Origin: Sinorhizobium alkalisoli
GTDB lineage: Bacteria; Pseudomonadota; Alphaproteobacteria; Rhizobiales; Rhizobiaceae
DNA length: 64,000 nt
Direction: 5' to 3'
Assembly (NCBI RefSeq): GCF_008932245.1
Contig: NZ_CP034909.1
Location: 3,218,001 to 3,282,000 of the forward strand
How positions within the stretch are numbered: the first letter of the stretch is position 1; every line of letters starts with the position of its first letter. The position numbers and the translations under genes were made by a program. The notes under the pieces are model-generated. The model ran no database searches and was not told the DNA's origin. It was given only the letters and a program-made list of their open reading frames with translations. Positions 44,901 to 54,765 of this stretch are shown here, in pieces.

Positions 44901-47441
44901 GGTCGGCGCGACAAAAAGGCTGAAGATCAGCACGAGCTGCCAGATCAGCGCCTCCATCGGCTCCATGTAGTACCAGCCCATGACCGAGGCGACGAGCCAG
45001 GCGACCGGAATGAGCGACCGGCGCAGGTTGTCGTACATCTTCCAGCGCCCGAGCATGGAAAGCCCGTTCGACGGGTTGAAAATATAGGGCAGCAGCTGCC
45101 AGTCGCCGCGCGCCCAACGATGCTGGCGCGACATCTCCACCTCGTAGCGGATCGGGAAATCCTCGACGAGCTCGACATCCGTAACCAGCGCGCAGCGGGC
45201 ATAGGAGCCTTCGAGCAGATCATGGCTGAGCACCGCGTTCTCCTCGACCCGGCCCTTCAGCGCCGCCTCGAAGGCATCGACATGATAGAGGCCCTTGCCG
45301 GTGAAGCTGCCTTCGCCAGTAATGTCCTGGTAGACGTCGGAAACCGTAAAGACGTAAGGATCGATGCCGCGACTGGCCGAAAAGATGCGCTGGAAGGCCG
45401 AGGCCTCGCTGCCGGTGGTAAGCGATGGCGTCACGCGCGGCTGCAGGAGACTGTAGCCGGTCGCCACGTCCTGCGTCGCCGGATTCACGACGGGCCTGTT
45501 GATCGGATGGTAGAGCTTGCCGACAAGCTTCGTCACCGCGTCGCGCATCAGGCGCGTGTCGGAATCGAGCGTCATCACATACTGCACGCCGCCCGGCACC
45601 GTGTTGGCGCCCTGCAGGAAGGAGGTATCGCGGTCGCCGCGCAAGAGCAGGTTCAGCTCATGCAGCTTGCCGCGCTTGCGCTCCCAGCCCATCCACACGC
45701 CCTCGGCCTCGTTGTAGAGGCGCCGGCGATGCAACAGAAAGAAGCGGGTCTTGCCGTCATAGGCGTAGCGGGCGGAAAGCGAGGCCACTTCGCGCTTGGC
45801 GTATTCGAGCACGTCGTGGTCCGCCGGCGTTTCCTCGACCTTGCTGTCGGCCCAGTCGCTCACCAGCGCGAAGTAGATTTCGCCACGCGGATTGGCGAGG
45901 TAATGCACCTCGAGATTGCGCACCAGTTCGTCTACGTGATCGCGCTTGGCGATGAGACAGGGAACCGCGACGAGCGTGCGAGCATCCTGCGGAATGCCGT
46001 CAAGGAACTCGTAGCCGACGAGCCGCGACGGTTTGACGATCAGGGTGACCAGCGTGTTGAACAGACCCATCGCGCCCTCGGAGGCCGGCAGCGCGAAGAG
46101 AAGCAGCATGATCAGCTTGGCGCCGCTCGGAATGTCCATCGGATCGACGAAGGCGAAGACAGCCACCATCGCCAGCAGCGTCAGGAGGATGTTGGGTCCG
46201 GCGATCGCGAACCAGTCGAGCTTCCTGACGACCCGGATGACGCGCTGGAGCGGCGACGGCGAATAGCCGATCCTTCGTTCCAGGTCATTGCGCCGCTCGC
46301 CGACGAGGAAAGCGCCGACATTGGGCTCCTGCAGCGGCGCCTCGACGGTGGCGGCTGCCCTGGCCTCCTCGACCATGTCGATCGCGATCTGGGTAACCTC
46401 GTGCTCGCTGTGGCCGGAACGACGGGCGAGCTTCTCGATCGTGTCGCGATACGTGTTGCGTGAACCGAAATCGAGCGCGGCATAATCGGAACCGGCGCGC
46501 AGCGTCGCATCGATCTTGCTGACGCTTTCGAACCAGACCGCCCAGTCCGTGTCGTCGATTTCGCGTAGGCTGCGGATGATGTTGCTCATCGTCGCATTGC
46601 CCGACGAAAGGCGGTTCTGCTCGGCTACGAGCGCCTCCTCGACGTCGGTGCCGCGGCGCTCGAGCCGCTCCTCGATCCAGCCGATCACGACGCCCGAGGT
46701 CTGCGACCCGTCGCGCAGGCGATAGAGGAGCTGGGCGATGAAGGTGTTGTCGGCGGCCAGCGCCTCGTATTCCGCGAGCAGCGCCCGGCATCCTTCCGGT
46801 TCGCTCAGGCGGACGATCTGGTCGGCGACGTCATTTGCCTTCAGGCGCATGGCGCGCGAGCGCTCGACGCGGATGGCGATGCGGCGGAGGTTTTCAATGA
46901 GGACGAAGCGCAGGATCGACGGCAGCGCCCACAACTCGCCGATACGGAAGGTTTCGTGTTCCTGGAAGCCCTCGACCATCGCGGTGATGCTTTCCCAGGA
47001 GACGGTGCTGTGGGTGTGAGCGACATAGAGCCAGGCGAGCGCCATTGCGCGCGGAAGGTCGACGCCGGCGACGGCAATCGTCGGCAATTGCCGGTAGAAC
47101 CGGCGCGGAAAATCTCGCCGGACCTCCTGGATCGCATCCTCGACGACGTGGTGGTTGTCGAGCAGCCATTCGGCAGCCGGGGTGATCGCCGCGCCGGTCT
47201 CGACGTCCTGGGCGGTCACCCGGTAGATCCGGAAGATTTCCTTTTCGTTCTCCCGGTGCCGGGCGCGGAACTCGAAAGGGAAGAAGCCCGGCAGCGACGT
47301 AACGCCGACGCGTGCAAGATCGGCACCGCATGCCCTGAGGTCGTCTATCGAGAAATAGCTCGCGCGGATCGAATCGTTGTAGTCGATCTGCCTGGCTTCC
47401 GGCTCGCGCGGTGGACTGGAGGGCGTCGTGTTCTGGAGCAT
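38943..47441 (-). CDS. ndvB: cyclic beta-1,2-glucan synthase NdvB
   Basis: A 2832-residue inner-membrane enzyme, matching in length the S. meliloti protein as I recall it. It uses UDP-glucose to make, elongate, cyclise and trim cyclic beta-1,2-glucan. The middle part (about residues 430-1000) has membrane segments flanking a glycosyltransferase domain with YVMTLDSDTRL and RQHRWARGDWQLLPYIF (GT84 type). The C-terminal third is a GH94-type phosphorylase domain with LILGGDWNDGMNRVGEAGEGTSVWLGWFL. ATG 47441 (MLQNTT) is chosen because it gives this length; the frame stays open to 47564. The end converges on the nitrilase gene; ndvA exports the product. Confidence 0.96.
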   Translation of the reverse strand: MLQNTTPSSPPREPEARQIDYNDSIRASYFSIDDLRACGADLARVGVTSLPGFFPFEFRARHRENEKEIFRIYRVTAQDVETGAAITPAAEWLLDNHHVVEDAIQEVRRDFPRRFYRQLPTIAVAGVDLPRAMALAWLYVAHTHSTVSWESITAMVEGFQEHETFRIGELWALPSILRFVLIENLRRIAIRVERSRAMRLKANDVADQIVRLSEPEGCRALLAEYEALAADNTFIAQLLYRLRDGSQTSGVVIGWIEERLERRGTDVEEALVAEQNRLSSGNATMSNIIRSLREIDDTDWAVWFESVSKIDATLRAGSDYAALDFGSRNTYRDTIEKLARRSGHSEHEVTQIAIDMVEEARAAATVEAPLQEPNVGAFLVGERRNDLERRIGYSPSPLQRVIRVVRKLDWFAIAGPNILLTLLAMVAVFAFVDPMDIPSGAKLIMLLLFALPASEGAMGLFNTLVTLIVKPSRLVGYEFLDGIPQDARTLVAVPCLIAKRDHVDELVRNLEVHYLANPRGEIYFALVSDWADSKVEETPADHDVLEYAKREVASLSARYAYDGKTRFFLLHRRRLYNEAEGVWMGWERKRGKLHELNLLLRGDRDTSFLQGANTVPGGVQYVMTLDSDTRLMRDAVTKLVGKLYHPINRPVVNPATQDVATGYSLLQPRVTPSLTTGSEASAFQRIFSASRGIDPYVFTVSDVYQDITGEGSFTGKGLYHVDAFEAALKGRVEENAVLSHDLLEGSYARCALVTDVELVEDFPIRYEVEMSRQHRWARGDWQLLPYIFNPSNGLSMLGRWKMYDNLRRSLIPVAWLVASVMGWYYMEPMEALIWQLVLIFSLFVAPTLSLISGLMPRRSDIVARAHIHAVFSEIQAANAQVALRIIFIAHNAAMMADAIVRSIYRTFVSRKLMLEWRTAAQVQSAGHGSISDYFRAMWAAPALAAVSLALAAISDTGLPFIGIPFALLWAFSPAVAWLVSQSAETEDQLVVSEEAIGDMRRIARRTWRYFETFVTAEGNFLPPDNFQETPQPVLAERTSPTNIGVYLLSVMSARSFGWIGFEETITRLEQTIATIDRMPKYRGHLFNWYRTRTLDVMEPRYVSSVDSGNLAGHLIAVSSMCREWAEAPSAHVQGNLDGLGDVAAILAEMLSELPDDRKTVRPLRRLIEERIAGFQNALASVKREHEFASIRVINLAVLARDMHKLTVNLDHEVRTQQTGEVAKWAGSLVATCEAHIADGVFDLGAIETLRQRLLVLKERARDIAFSMDFGFLFRPERRLLSIGYRVNANELDEACYDLLASEARLTSLFAIAKGDLPTEHWYKLGRPVVPVGARGALVSWSGSMFEYLMPPLVMQERQGGILNQTNNLVVQEQINHGRRLGTPWGISEAAFNARDHELTYQYTNFGVPTLGLKRGLGQNAVIAPYASILACMYDPKAALANLARLRALGALGAYGYHDAVDFTPTRVPEGQTCAVVRNYYAHHHGMSIAAIANVVFNGQLREWFHADPVIEAAELLLQEKAPRDIPVMAAKREPESLGKGQADLLRPEVRAIEDPLMQDRETVFLSNGHYSIMLTATGACYARWNGQAVTRWQPDPVEDRTGTFIFLRDTVSGEWWSATAEPRRAPGEKSLTRFGDDKAEFVKVVGDLTSEVECIVASEHDAEGRRVILLNTGLEDRFIEVTSYAEPVLSLEEADNAHPAFSKMFIRTEISGQGDVIRVSRNKRSPGDPDIAVAHLITDNAGSDRHTQAETDRRRFLGQGRTLSEAAAFDPGAQLSGTDGFTLDPIMALRRVVRVPAGKKVSVIFWTIAAPDREGIDRAIDRYRHPETFNHELIHAWTRSQVQMRHVGITSKEAASFQMLGRYLVYPDMHLRADTATVKAGLATQAALWPLAISGDFPIFCLRINDEGDLGIAREALRAQEYLRARGITADLVVINERASSYAQNLQHTLDAMCENLRLRGLSDGPRQHIFAVRRDLMEPETWSTLISASRAVFHARNGTISDQIARASALYAKPLESSAETTQMLLPVMQAGAERPAAAISGDDLEFWNGFGGFAEDGREYVVRLRGGEATPQPWINVLSNESFGFHVAAEGAAFTWSRNSRDYQLTPWTNDTVVNAPGEAIFIRDLKSGAVMTPYAALSRRKSVVFEARHGLGYSLFRSAQDGLEIEAAHAVHPTLPAKLVRLSIRNRGSAKRKLRLYGYAEWVLGNDRGRTAPFVVTEWQEAAAALLATNPFSIDYAGRAAFFAIDGDVASYTASRREFLGRAGGIFAPQAVLSGAGLTGATEVDGDACAALASDLTIEPGAERQITFFLGDADNAEAVEAILAELRASAFDTVVETAKGFWADFTDTVKVKTPDRAFDHMINHWLPYQALGCRIMARSAFYQASGAFGFRDQLQDTLAFLIHKPELARAQILNAAARQFVEGDVQHWWLPGTGAGVRTMISDDVVWLAHAVAHYCAVTGTKDILDEELAFLIGPALEEGQHDNFFKPELAEEVGDVYEHCARALDLAIKRTGANGLPLILGGDWNDGMNRVGEAGEGTSVWLGWFLAGTLRAFLPFARERRDQKRVTLWEAHLEMVKQALEEAGWDGDYYRRGYYDDGTPLGSATAEECRIDSIAQSWSTLSGEGDAERSRRAMDAVMAELVDPEKRIVRLFTPPLARTEQDPGYIKAYPPGVRENGGQYTHAGTWVALAFAAQERAEEAWRAFQMLNPVSHARSREEAEHYRVEPYVVAADIYGEGALAGRGGWTWYTGSAGWLYRAGVEGILGIGQKGKRLAVRPVLPAHWDGYTAKVRVNGATHRISVSRDPKTGEPIVSINDSVTKDAHEGVLL

Positions 47442-47905
47442 GGGTATGGATTCTGATTCCCACCGGGCTTCGTCGGTCCGGTTCTCGTTGTTTTGCCGCA
47501 GGGATTGCGGCCCTGAAGTTTCAAGTGCCGCCGGCACCTTTCTAGACACGGTCATGTCCCCCATCCGCCGTCATTGTCCCGGGCTGGAAGGCGTGCAAAC
47601 GGGCGTCGGCAGGGCTTGGGGCAATGGTGGTCGCAAAGCCGACGGCACGTTGGCTGTCACGGGCCGGGTGATGCATGAAGATGGCATTTTTTAGCCGCAG
47701 TGTCAGCGTCTTGCAAGGATTGCGAGCGCCGGCGCGGGCGGATTGAGCAGGCTCTGGTTCGTGCGAAACCGCACTGTCCACCTGCGGCCTCGGCTCGATG
47801 AACGTCTCTCTCACGTCAGCCCCTTCCTGGTGCCTGGAGGTCCGAGGCTCCGGATGGCGAACGGCCGCCGAAATGGCCGGCCCGGACTTCTCCCGCCGTT
47901 ATGGA
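47442..47905. other. intergenic region upstream of ndvB
   Basis: 464 bp between ndvB and the LysR gene. No supported gene. Open frames here are in-frame extensions of ndvB or lack an RBS. It should contain the ndvB promoter; no clear repeat was found by eye. Confidence 0.5.
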
Positions 47906-48799
47906 TCAGCCGACCTGCTCGCTGATCCACTCCTGGAAAGCGCGGCTGATCGGGTTCTCCAATTTTCCTTCCGGAACAACGAGATAATAGCTGTTCTCAG
48001 TCTGCATCGGTCGATCGAGAACGATCCGCAGCGTGCCTGCGGCAAGTTCCTGTTCGATGAGATAGCGGGGCAAAAGGGCAAAACCGAGACCTGCGGCCGC
48101 CGCTTCGATGACCATGGAAAACTGATCGAAGCGATTGCCGCGATAGGCGCCATCGCTGTCGACGCCGTTCGCCTCGAACCATTGCCCCCAGAGCTTCGGC
48201 CTGGTCGCCAGATGCAAGAGCGGACTGCCGCCGATATCCTCCGGCGTTTCGATCGGCCTTGCGGCGCCGAGCGCCGGGCTTGCGACCGGCACGATGACCT
48301 CGCTGCAGAGATAGCTGCAGGCGGCGCGCGCCCAGACGGGCTGACCGTAGTGAATGGCGAGGTCGAAATTCTGCTCCTCGAAATCGAAGGGGGCGGAGCG
48401 GGAGGCGATGTTGAGGACCGTGCCGGGATGTCGTCTCAGGAAATCAGGCAGCCGCGGCACCAACCAGCGGCTGCCGAAGGTCGGCAGCGATGCGATCGAG
48501 AGGCTCGTTTCGGCGCGGGCCGAGGCCATCGCGCGCACCATCAGTTCCTCGGTCTGGTTGAGCAGGCGACGGACCTCCGGCAGGAGTTTCTGCCCCGCAT
48601 CCGAGAGGATGACGCGCTGGCGCACCCGCTCGAAGAGAAGCACGCCGAGCTGCGTTTCCAGATCCTTGATCTGGCGGCTGACGGCGCTCTGCGTCAGGTT
48701 GAGTTCGGCGGCGGCCTGGGTGAAGCTGCCGTGGCGCGCAGCGCATTCGAAAGCCTGCAGCGTCGTCACGTCGGGAACCAGTCGGCGGCTCAACTTCAT
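47906..48799 (-). CDS. LysR-type transcriptional regulator
   Basis: A 297-residue LysR regulator of the GcvA-like branch. The helix-turn-helix is LQAFECAARHGSFTQAAAELNLTQSAVSRQIKDLETQLGVLLFER. The effector-binding half reads SIASLPTFGSRWLVPRLPDFLRRHPG and FDFEEQNFDLAIHYG. It is divergent from hglS with 113 bp between the two starts, the standard layout for a LysR protein that controls its neighbour. The likely effector is therefore an intermediate of the aminoadipate-2-oxoadipate route, by inference. Confidence 0.88.
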   Translation of the reverse strand: MKLSRRLVPDVTTLQAFECAARHGSFTQAAAELNLTQSAVSRQIKDLETQLGVLLFERVRQRVILSDAGQKLLPEVRRLLNQTEELMVRAMASARAETSLSIASLPTFGSRWLVPRLPDFLRRHPGTVLNIASRSAPFDFEEQNFDLAIHYGQPVWARAACSYLCSEVIVPVASPALGAARPIETPEDIGGSPLLHLATRPKLWGQWFEANGVDSDGAYRGNRFDQFSMVIEAAAAGLGFALLPRYLIEQELAAGTLRIVLDRPMQTENSYYLVVPEGKLENPISRAFQEWISEQVG

Positions 48800-48912
48800 T
48801 CCGGCCTCGCATTAACATAGTCGGATGCAGCGCGATACATGGCCGCAGCGTTCCGATATAATTAGAAATAAGAATGATCTTGTCCTTCACCCTTAGCGCC
48901 AGGCGAGTCCCA

Positions 48913-50310
48913 GTGAAAGAGAATAGTTACGTTTCGGCCGACGATATCCGATCGGCCTTTTCCGCCGCGATGTCCGTCATGTACCGGGAAGAGGTTCCCG
49001 CCTACGGGACGCTGATGGAACTGGTCGAAACGGTGAATGCGGAGACGCTGTCCGCCGACGCGCAATTGAAGGAGCGCCTCACGGCGACCGATTCTCTCGA
49101 GCGCATCTCCGAGGAGCGGCACGGGGCGATCCGTCTCGGCACGCCCGCGGAGCTTTCGATGATGCGCCGTGTCTTTGCGGTGATGGGCATGTATCCGGTC
49201 GGCTACTACGATCTTTCGACGGCGGGCGTGCCGGTGCATTCCACCGCCTTCCGCCCTGTCGGCGAGGCCTCGCTGAAGCGCAACCCCTTCCGCGTCTTCA
49301 CCTCGCTCCTGAGACTCGACCTGATCGCCGACGAGACCTTGCGCGCCGAGGCCGAGGCGAATCTCAAGGCGCGCCGCATATTCACGGAGGGAGCGGTCGA
49401 ACTCACCGAAAAAGCCGAGTATGATGGCGGGCTGGACGAGGTGGACGCGAAACGCTTCGTCGCCGAAGTGCTCGAGACCTTCCGCTGGCACGACCGGGCC
49501 AATGTCTGCGCCGATCTTTACAAGCGGCTGCACGACGCCCACCGGTTGATCGCCGACGTCGTCTCCTTCAAGGGGCCGCACATCAACCACCTGACGCCGC
49601 GCACGCTCGACATCGACAAGGTGCAGGCGCTGATGCCGGACCATGGCATTGCGCCCAAGGCGGTGGTCGAAGGCCCGCCGACGCGCCGGTGCCCGATCCT
49701 GCTGCGCCAGACCTCCTTCAAGGCGCTCGAAGAGGCCGTGTCGTTCCGCGACGGCGATGGCTGGAAGGCCGGTTCCCACACGGCCCGCTTCGGCGAGATC
49801 GAACAGCGCGGCATTGCGCTGACGCCAAAGGGCCGCGGTCTTTACGATTGGCTGCTCGACCAATCGCGCAAAGTCGTTCGCCCCACGGCCGACGGTTCCA
49901 ATGCCCGGGAGTACGAGGCAGCGCTTGCCGAAGTCTTCGCCGCCTTCCCCGATAGTTGGGCCGACATTCGCGAGGCGGGCCTCGGCTATTTCAGCTATTC
50001 TCTGACGGAGAAGGGCCGTCGGACGAAGCTTCCCGGCCGCCGTGACCTTGAGTCGCTGATCGCGGAGGGCCTCGTCCGGTTCGACCCGATCGTCTACGAA
50101 GACTTCCTTCCGGTCAGCGCCGCCGGTATCTTCCAGTCGAACCTCGGCGACGGCGCCCAGCAGGAATTCGTCGCAAGTCCGAACCAGCAACGCTTTGAGG
50201 CCGACCTTGGCGCCGCCGTGCTTAACGAATTCGATCACTATGCCGGCATCGAAAATGCATCGATCGAAAGCTGCCTCACGGCGCTGACCACGGCAGTCGC
50301 AGCGGAATGA
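48913..50310 (+). CDS. hglS: 2-oxoadipate dioxygenase/decarboxylase HglS (YdcJ family)
   Basis: A 465-residue protein of the DUF1338/YdcJ family. In Pseudomonas putida the homologue HglS turns 2-oxoadipate plus O2 into D-2-hydroxyglutarate and CO2, an Fe(II) enzyme of lysine catabolism. Family signatures are MYREEVPAYGTLMELVETVN, ERHGAIRLGTPAEL, GMYPVGYYDLSTAGVPVHSTAFRP, HINHLTPRTLDIDKVQ and YEDFLPVSAAGIFQSNLG. The iron ligands lie among these His and Glu residues. GTG 48913 is chosen because AGGCGAG precedes it and it aligns with YdcJ; ATG 48874 would add 13 residues. It heads the cluster with the next three genes; its partner dehydrogenase starts 10 bp later. Confidence 0.9.
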   Translation: MKENSYVSADDIRSAFSAAMSVMYREEVPAYGTLMELVETVNAETLSADAQLKERLTATDSLERISEERHGAIRLGTPAELSMMRRVFAVMGMYPVGYYDLSTAGVPVHSTAFRPVGEASLKRNPFRVFTSLLRLDLIADETLRAEAEANLKARRIFTEGAVELTEKAEYDGGLDEVDAKRFVAEVLETFRWHDRANVCADLYKRLHDAHRLIADVVSFKGPHINHLTPRTLDIDKVQALMPDHGIAPKAVVEGPPTRRCPILLRQTSFKALEEAVSFRDGDGWKAGSHTARFGEIEQRGIALTPKGRGLYDWLLDQSRKVVRPTADGSNAREYEAALAEVFAAFPDSWADIREAGLGYFSYSLTEKGRRTKLPGRRDLESLIAEGLVRFDPIVYEDFLPVSAAGIFQSNLGDGAQQEFVASPNQQRFEADLGAAVLNEFDHYAGIENASIESCLTALTTAVAAE

Positions 50311-50320
50311 TACGCCAACG

Positions 50321-51742
50321 ATGATTGACGAGCACCATATCGACGCGCTGAAGGCCCTTCTTGGCGACAAGGGCGTCGTCACGCGTCAGAAGGACATGGA
50401 AGCCTACGAGACGGGCGCCCGCTACGACCGCGGGCGGGCCAGTGCCGTCCTGCGACCGGCGACGACGGCGGAGACGTCTGCGGCCGTCGGCTATTGCGTG
50501 CGCAATGGCCTCGCCCTCATTCCGCAATCCGGCAATACCGGCCTCGTTTCCGGCTCGACCCCGGATGAGACCGGCAGCGAGGTGATCCTCAGCCTCGATC
50601 GGCTGACCCGCCAGTTCGAAATCGACACGGACAACCGCTCGGTTCGCCTCGATGCGGGCTTTCACCTGTCGGATCTCAACCGGAGGCTAGAGGATCACGA
50701 CCTGTTCTTCCCGATCGACCTCGGCGCCGATCCGCGGATCGGCGGGATGATTGCCACCAACACGGGTGGATCGCGCTTCCTGAAATATGGCGACGTCCGC
50801 CGCAACACGCTGGGGCTCAAAATAGTTCTTGCCGACGAGGCGGGGACCGTGCTCGACCTCGGTTGCAGCCTGCGCAAGAACAATACCGGCGTCGATTGGA
50901 AGCAGATATTCATCGGCACGTCCGGCGCCTTTGGCATCGTCACCGAATGCGTGCTCAATCTCGAACGCCTGCCGAAACAGACGGCGACGGCTTTCCTGGT
51001 GCCCTCGGGTGGCGCTCAAGTGCTGCCGCTGCTCAAGGCCATGGAGGAACGGCTCGGCGCCTATCTCTCGGCCTTCGAAGGCATGTCGAAGAATGCGATC
51101 GCCGCGGCTTTCGCCCATGTACCGTCGCTGAAGAATCCCTTCCAGGGCGGAAACATCCCGGACTATGTGATCCTCGCCGAGATCTCCCGCACCTGGGCGC
51201 CGCGCGAGGGCGAGCAATCGCTCGACGCGGTGCTGGAAAGCGTTCTTGCGGAGATCTGGGAAATGGAGGACGCGCCGCTCGCCGACGCCTTCATCGGTCC
51301 GCCGCACGAGACCTGGGCGCTGCGCCATGCACTTTCGGAAGGGGTGAAACATCTCGGCAAGCTGATCGCCTTCGACCTTTCCTTCCGTCGGGGTGACATC
51401 ATGGTCTTCTGCGACCATATGAAGGCGGAAATGCCGGCGCAATTTCCAGGCGTCATCATCTGCGATTTCGGCCATATCGGCGATGGCGGGGTGCACTTCA
51501 ATCTGGTCGTGGAGAAGAATAGCCCGCTATTGGCTGAACCGGGTTTCGAGCAGCGCCTGCGCGAATGGGTCTTCGCCGTCGCGGTCGAGCAATACGGCGG
51601 CAGTTTCAGTGCGGAGCATGCGATCGGCCGCCGCAACCAGGCCTGGTACGATTTCTACACGCCGGAAAAACTGAAGCAAATGGCGGCCGGTCTCAAGCCG
51701 ATCACCTCGCCGGGAAAGCTCGGCAGTGTGCGGTTCGGCTAG
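50321..51742 (+). CDS. FAD-linked D-2-hydroxyglutarate dehydrogenase-type oxidoreductase
   Basis: A 473-residue flavoprotein of the D-lactate/D-2-hydroxyglutarate dehydrogenase family. The FAD_binding_4 domain (about 40-220) has LIPQSGNTGLVSGSTPD, DLGADPRIGGMIATNTGGSRFLKYG and GTSGAFGIVTECVLNL. The C-terminal FAD-oxidase domain has CDFGHIGDGGVHFNLV (metal-binding histidines) and GSFSAEHAIGRRNQAWY. It starts 10 bp after hglS. HglS makes D-2-hydroxyglutarate, so the oxidation to 2-oxoglutarate is the obvious role here; general annotation would otherwise read glycolate oxidase-like or D-lactate dehydrogenase. Substrate assignment is from context. Confidence 0.85.
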   Translation: MIDEHHIDALKALLGDKGVVTRQKDMEAYETGARYDRGRASAVLRPATTAETSAAVGYCVRNGLALIPQSGNTGLVSGSTPDETGSEVILSLDRLTRQFEIDTDNRSVRLDAGFHLSDLNRRLEDHDLFFPIDLGADPRIGGMIATNTGGSRFLKYGDVRRNTLGLKIVLADEAGTVLDLGCSLRKNNTGVDWKQIFIGTSGAFGIVTECVLNLERLPKQTATAFLVPSGGAQVLPLLKAMEERLGAYLSAFEGMSKNAIAAAFAHVPSLKNPFQGGNIPDYVILAEISRTWAPREGEQSLDAVLESVLAEIWEMEDAPLADAFIGPPHETWALRHALSEGVKHLGKLIAFDLSFRRGDIMVFCDHMKAEMPAQFPGVIICDFGHIGDGGVHFNLVVEKNSPLLAEPGFEQRLREWVFAVAVEQYGGSFSAEHAIGRRNQAWYDFYTPEKLKQMAAGLKPITSPGKLGSVRFG

Positions 51743-51782
51743 CGCACCAGCCCAAACGACAGGATCAAACGGGAGTCAGCAC

Positions 51783-53315
<1,533 letters not shown>

Positions 53316-53351
53316 TTGGCTACATCGAATGATTGGCGAATAGGATCGGCC

Positions 53352-54584
53352 ATGACCATCAATGCAACGGTCAAGGGGGCGGGATTTCGGCCCGCCTCGC
53401 GGATTTCCTCGATCGGTGTTTCAGAAATCCTGAAGATCGGCGCCCGCGCGGGTGCCATGAAGCGCGACGGCAAGCCGGTGATCATCCTCGGCGCCGGCGA
53501 GCCGGATTTCGACACGCCGGACCACATCAAACAGGCCGCCTGGGAAGCGATCCAGCGCGGCGAGACGAAATACACGGCGCTCGACGGCACGCCGGAGCTC
53601 AAAGCGGCAATCCGCGAGAAATTCGAGCGCGAGAACGGCCTCGCCTATGGGCTGGACGAGATCACGGTTGGCACGGGCGCCAAGCAGATCCTGTTCAACG
53701 CCATGATGGCGACAGTCGATTCCGGCGACGAGGTGATCATCCCGACGCCCTACTGGACCTCCTATTCGGACATTGTTCAGATTTCGGGGGGCAGGCCGGT
53801 CCTGATCGCCTGCGATGCATCCTCGGGATTCCGGCTTACCGCCGAAAGGCTCGAGGCGGCGATCACGCCCCGGACGCGCTGGGTGCTCTTGAACTCGCCT
53901 TCCAATCCCTCGGGGGCAGCCTACGGCGCCGAGGACTACCGGCCGCTTCTCGACGTGCTGCTCAGGCACCCGCATGTCTGGCTGCTGGTCGATGACATGT
54001 ACGAGCATATCGTCTATGACGACTTCCGTTTCGTGACACCCGCTCAGCTCGAGCCAAGGCTGAACGACCGCACGCTGACCGTCAACGGCGTATCGAAGGC
54101 CTATGCGATGACCGGCTGGCGGATTGGCTATGCCGGCGGCCCACGCGAGCTGATCAAGGCCATGGCGGTGGTGCAGAGCCAGTCGACCTCCTGCCCCTCC
54201 TCCGTCAGCCAGGCCGCCTCGGTCGCGGCGCTCAATGGCCCGCAGGACTTCCTGAAGGACCGCGCCGACAGCTTCAAGCGCCGCCGGGATCTCGTCGTCG
54301 CCGGCCTGAATGCAATCGACGGCCTCGACTGCCGCATCCCGGAAGGCGCCTTCTATACCTTCTCCGGCTGCGCCGGGATGCTCGGCAAGGTGACGCCCAA
54401 TGGCAAGACGATCGAGACGGATGCGGATTTCTGCGCCTACCTGCTCGATGACGCGCATGTCGCCGTCGTCCCCGGCTCTGCATTCGGCCTCTCGCCGTTC
54501 TTCCGCATCTCCTATGCGACCTCGGAGGCAGAACTGAAGGAAGCGCTCACCCGCATCGCCGCCGCCTGCGGACGGCTTTCGTGA
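53352..54584 (+). CDS. aatB: class I aminotransferase AatB, likely acting on 2-aminoadipate
   Basis: A 410-residue PLP enzyme of the aspartate aminotransferase fold. Motifs: ILGAGEPDFDTPDHIKQAA, KYTALDGTPELKAAI, NSPSNPSGAAYG, and the PLP lysine in VNGVSKAYAMTGWRIGYAGG. S. meliloti has a homologue called aatB with aspartate aminotransferase activity, in the same neighbourhood. The position after amaB suggests the physiological reaction is 2-aminoadipate plus 2-oxoglutarate to 2-oxoadipate plus glutamate, the missing step between AmaB and HglS. ATG 53352 has AGGATC upstream, 36 bp after amaB. A palindrome at 54604-54622 follows the stop. Confidence 0.85.
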   Translation: MTINATVKGAGFRPASRISSIGVSEILKIGARAGAMKRDGKPVIILGAGEPDFDTPDHIKQAAWEAIQRGETKYTALDGTPELKAAIREKFERENGLAYGLDEITVGTGAKQILFNAMMATVDSGDEVIIPTPYWTSYSDIVQISGGRPVLIACDASSGFRLTAERLEAAITPRTRWVLLNSPSNPSGAAYGAEDYRPLLDVLLRHPHVWLLVDDMYEHIVYDDFRFVTPAQLEPRLNDRTLTVNGVSKAYAMTGWRIGYAGGPRELIKAMAVVQSQSTSCPSSVSQAASVAALNGPQDFLKDRADSFKRRRDLVVAGLNAIDGLDCRIPEGAFYTFSGCAGMLGKVTPNGKTIETDADFCAYLLDDAHVAVVPGSAFGLSPFFRISYATSEAELKEALTRIAAACGRLS

Positions 54585-54593
54585 TGGCGTAGT

Positions 54594-54765
54594 TTGCCCC
54601 TCTCCTCGGGTTTAACCCGAGGACTAGCCCTCTCCTCCGCGCGCCGGGAGCGGGGACCCCTCGCTGGTGTACAGACTCGGGGTGAGGCGAGACAGTGCGG
54701 CAAGCCCCTTCTCCCCGCCTGCGGGAGAAGGTCGCGGCAGCGGGATGACGGGCTTTCCGTGCACC
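54594..54765 (+). repeat. composite palindromic intergenic repeat
   Basis: Contains a nearly perfect palindrome CCTCGGGTT / AACCCGAGG (54604-54622), and CCTTCTCCC / GGGAGAAGG (54707-54715 and 54723-54731), the same hairpin family as at 23196-23221. No gene is supported. It separates the convergent aatB and XRE-cupin genes and probably terminates both. Confidence 0.6.

Noticed and set aside
47442..47564. Extended N terminus of NdvB
   Set aside because: The frame stays open, but the shorter start gives 2832 residues, the length known for the family, and the extra residues are not typical.
54594..54765. Possible small gene between aatB and the XRE-cupin regulator
   Set aside because: The region is composed of palindromic repeats with no RBS or domain.
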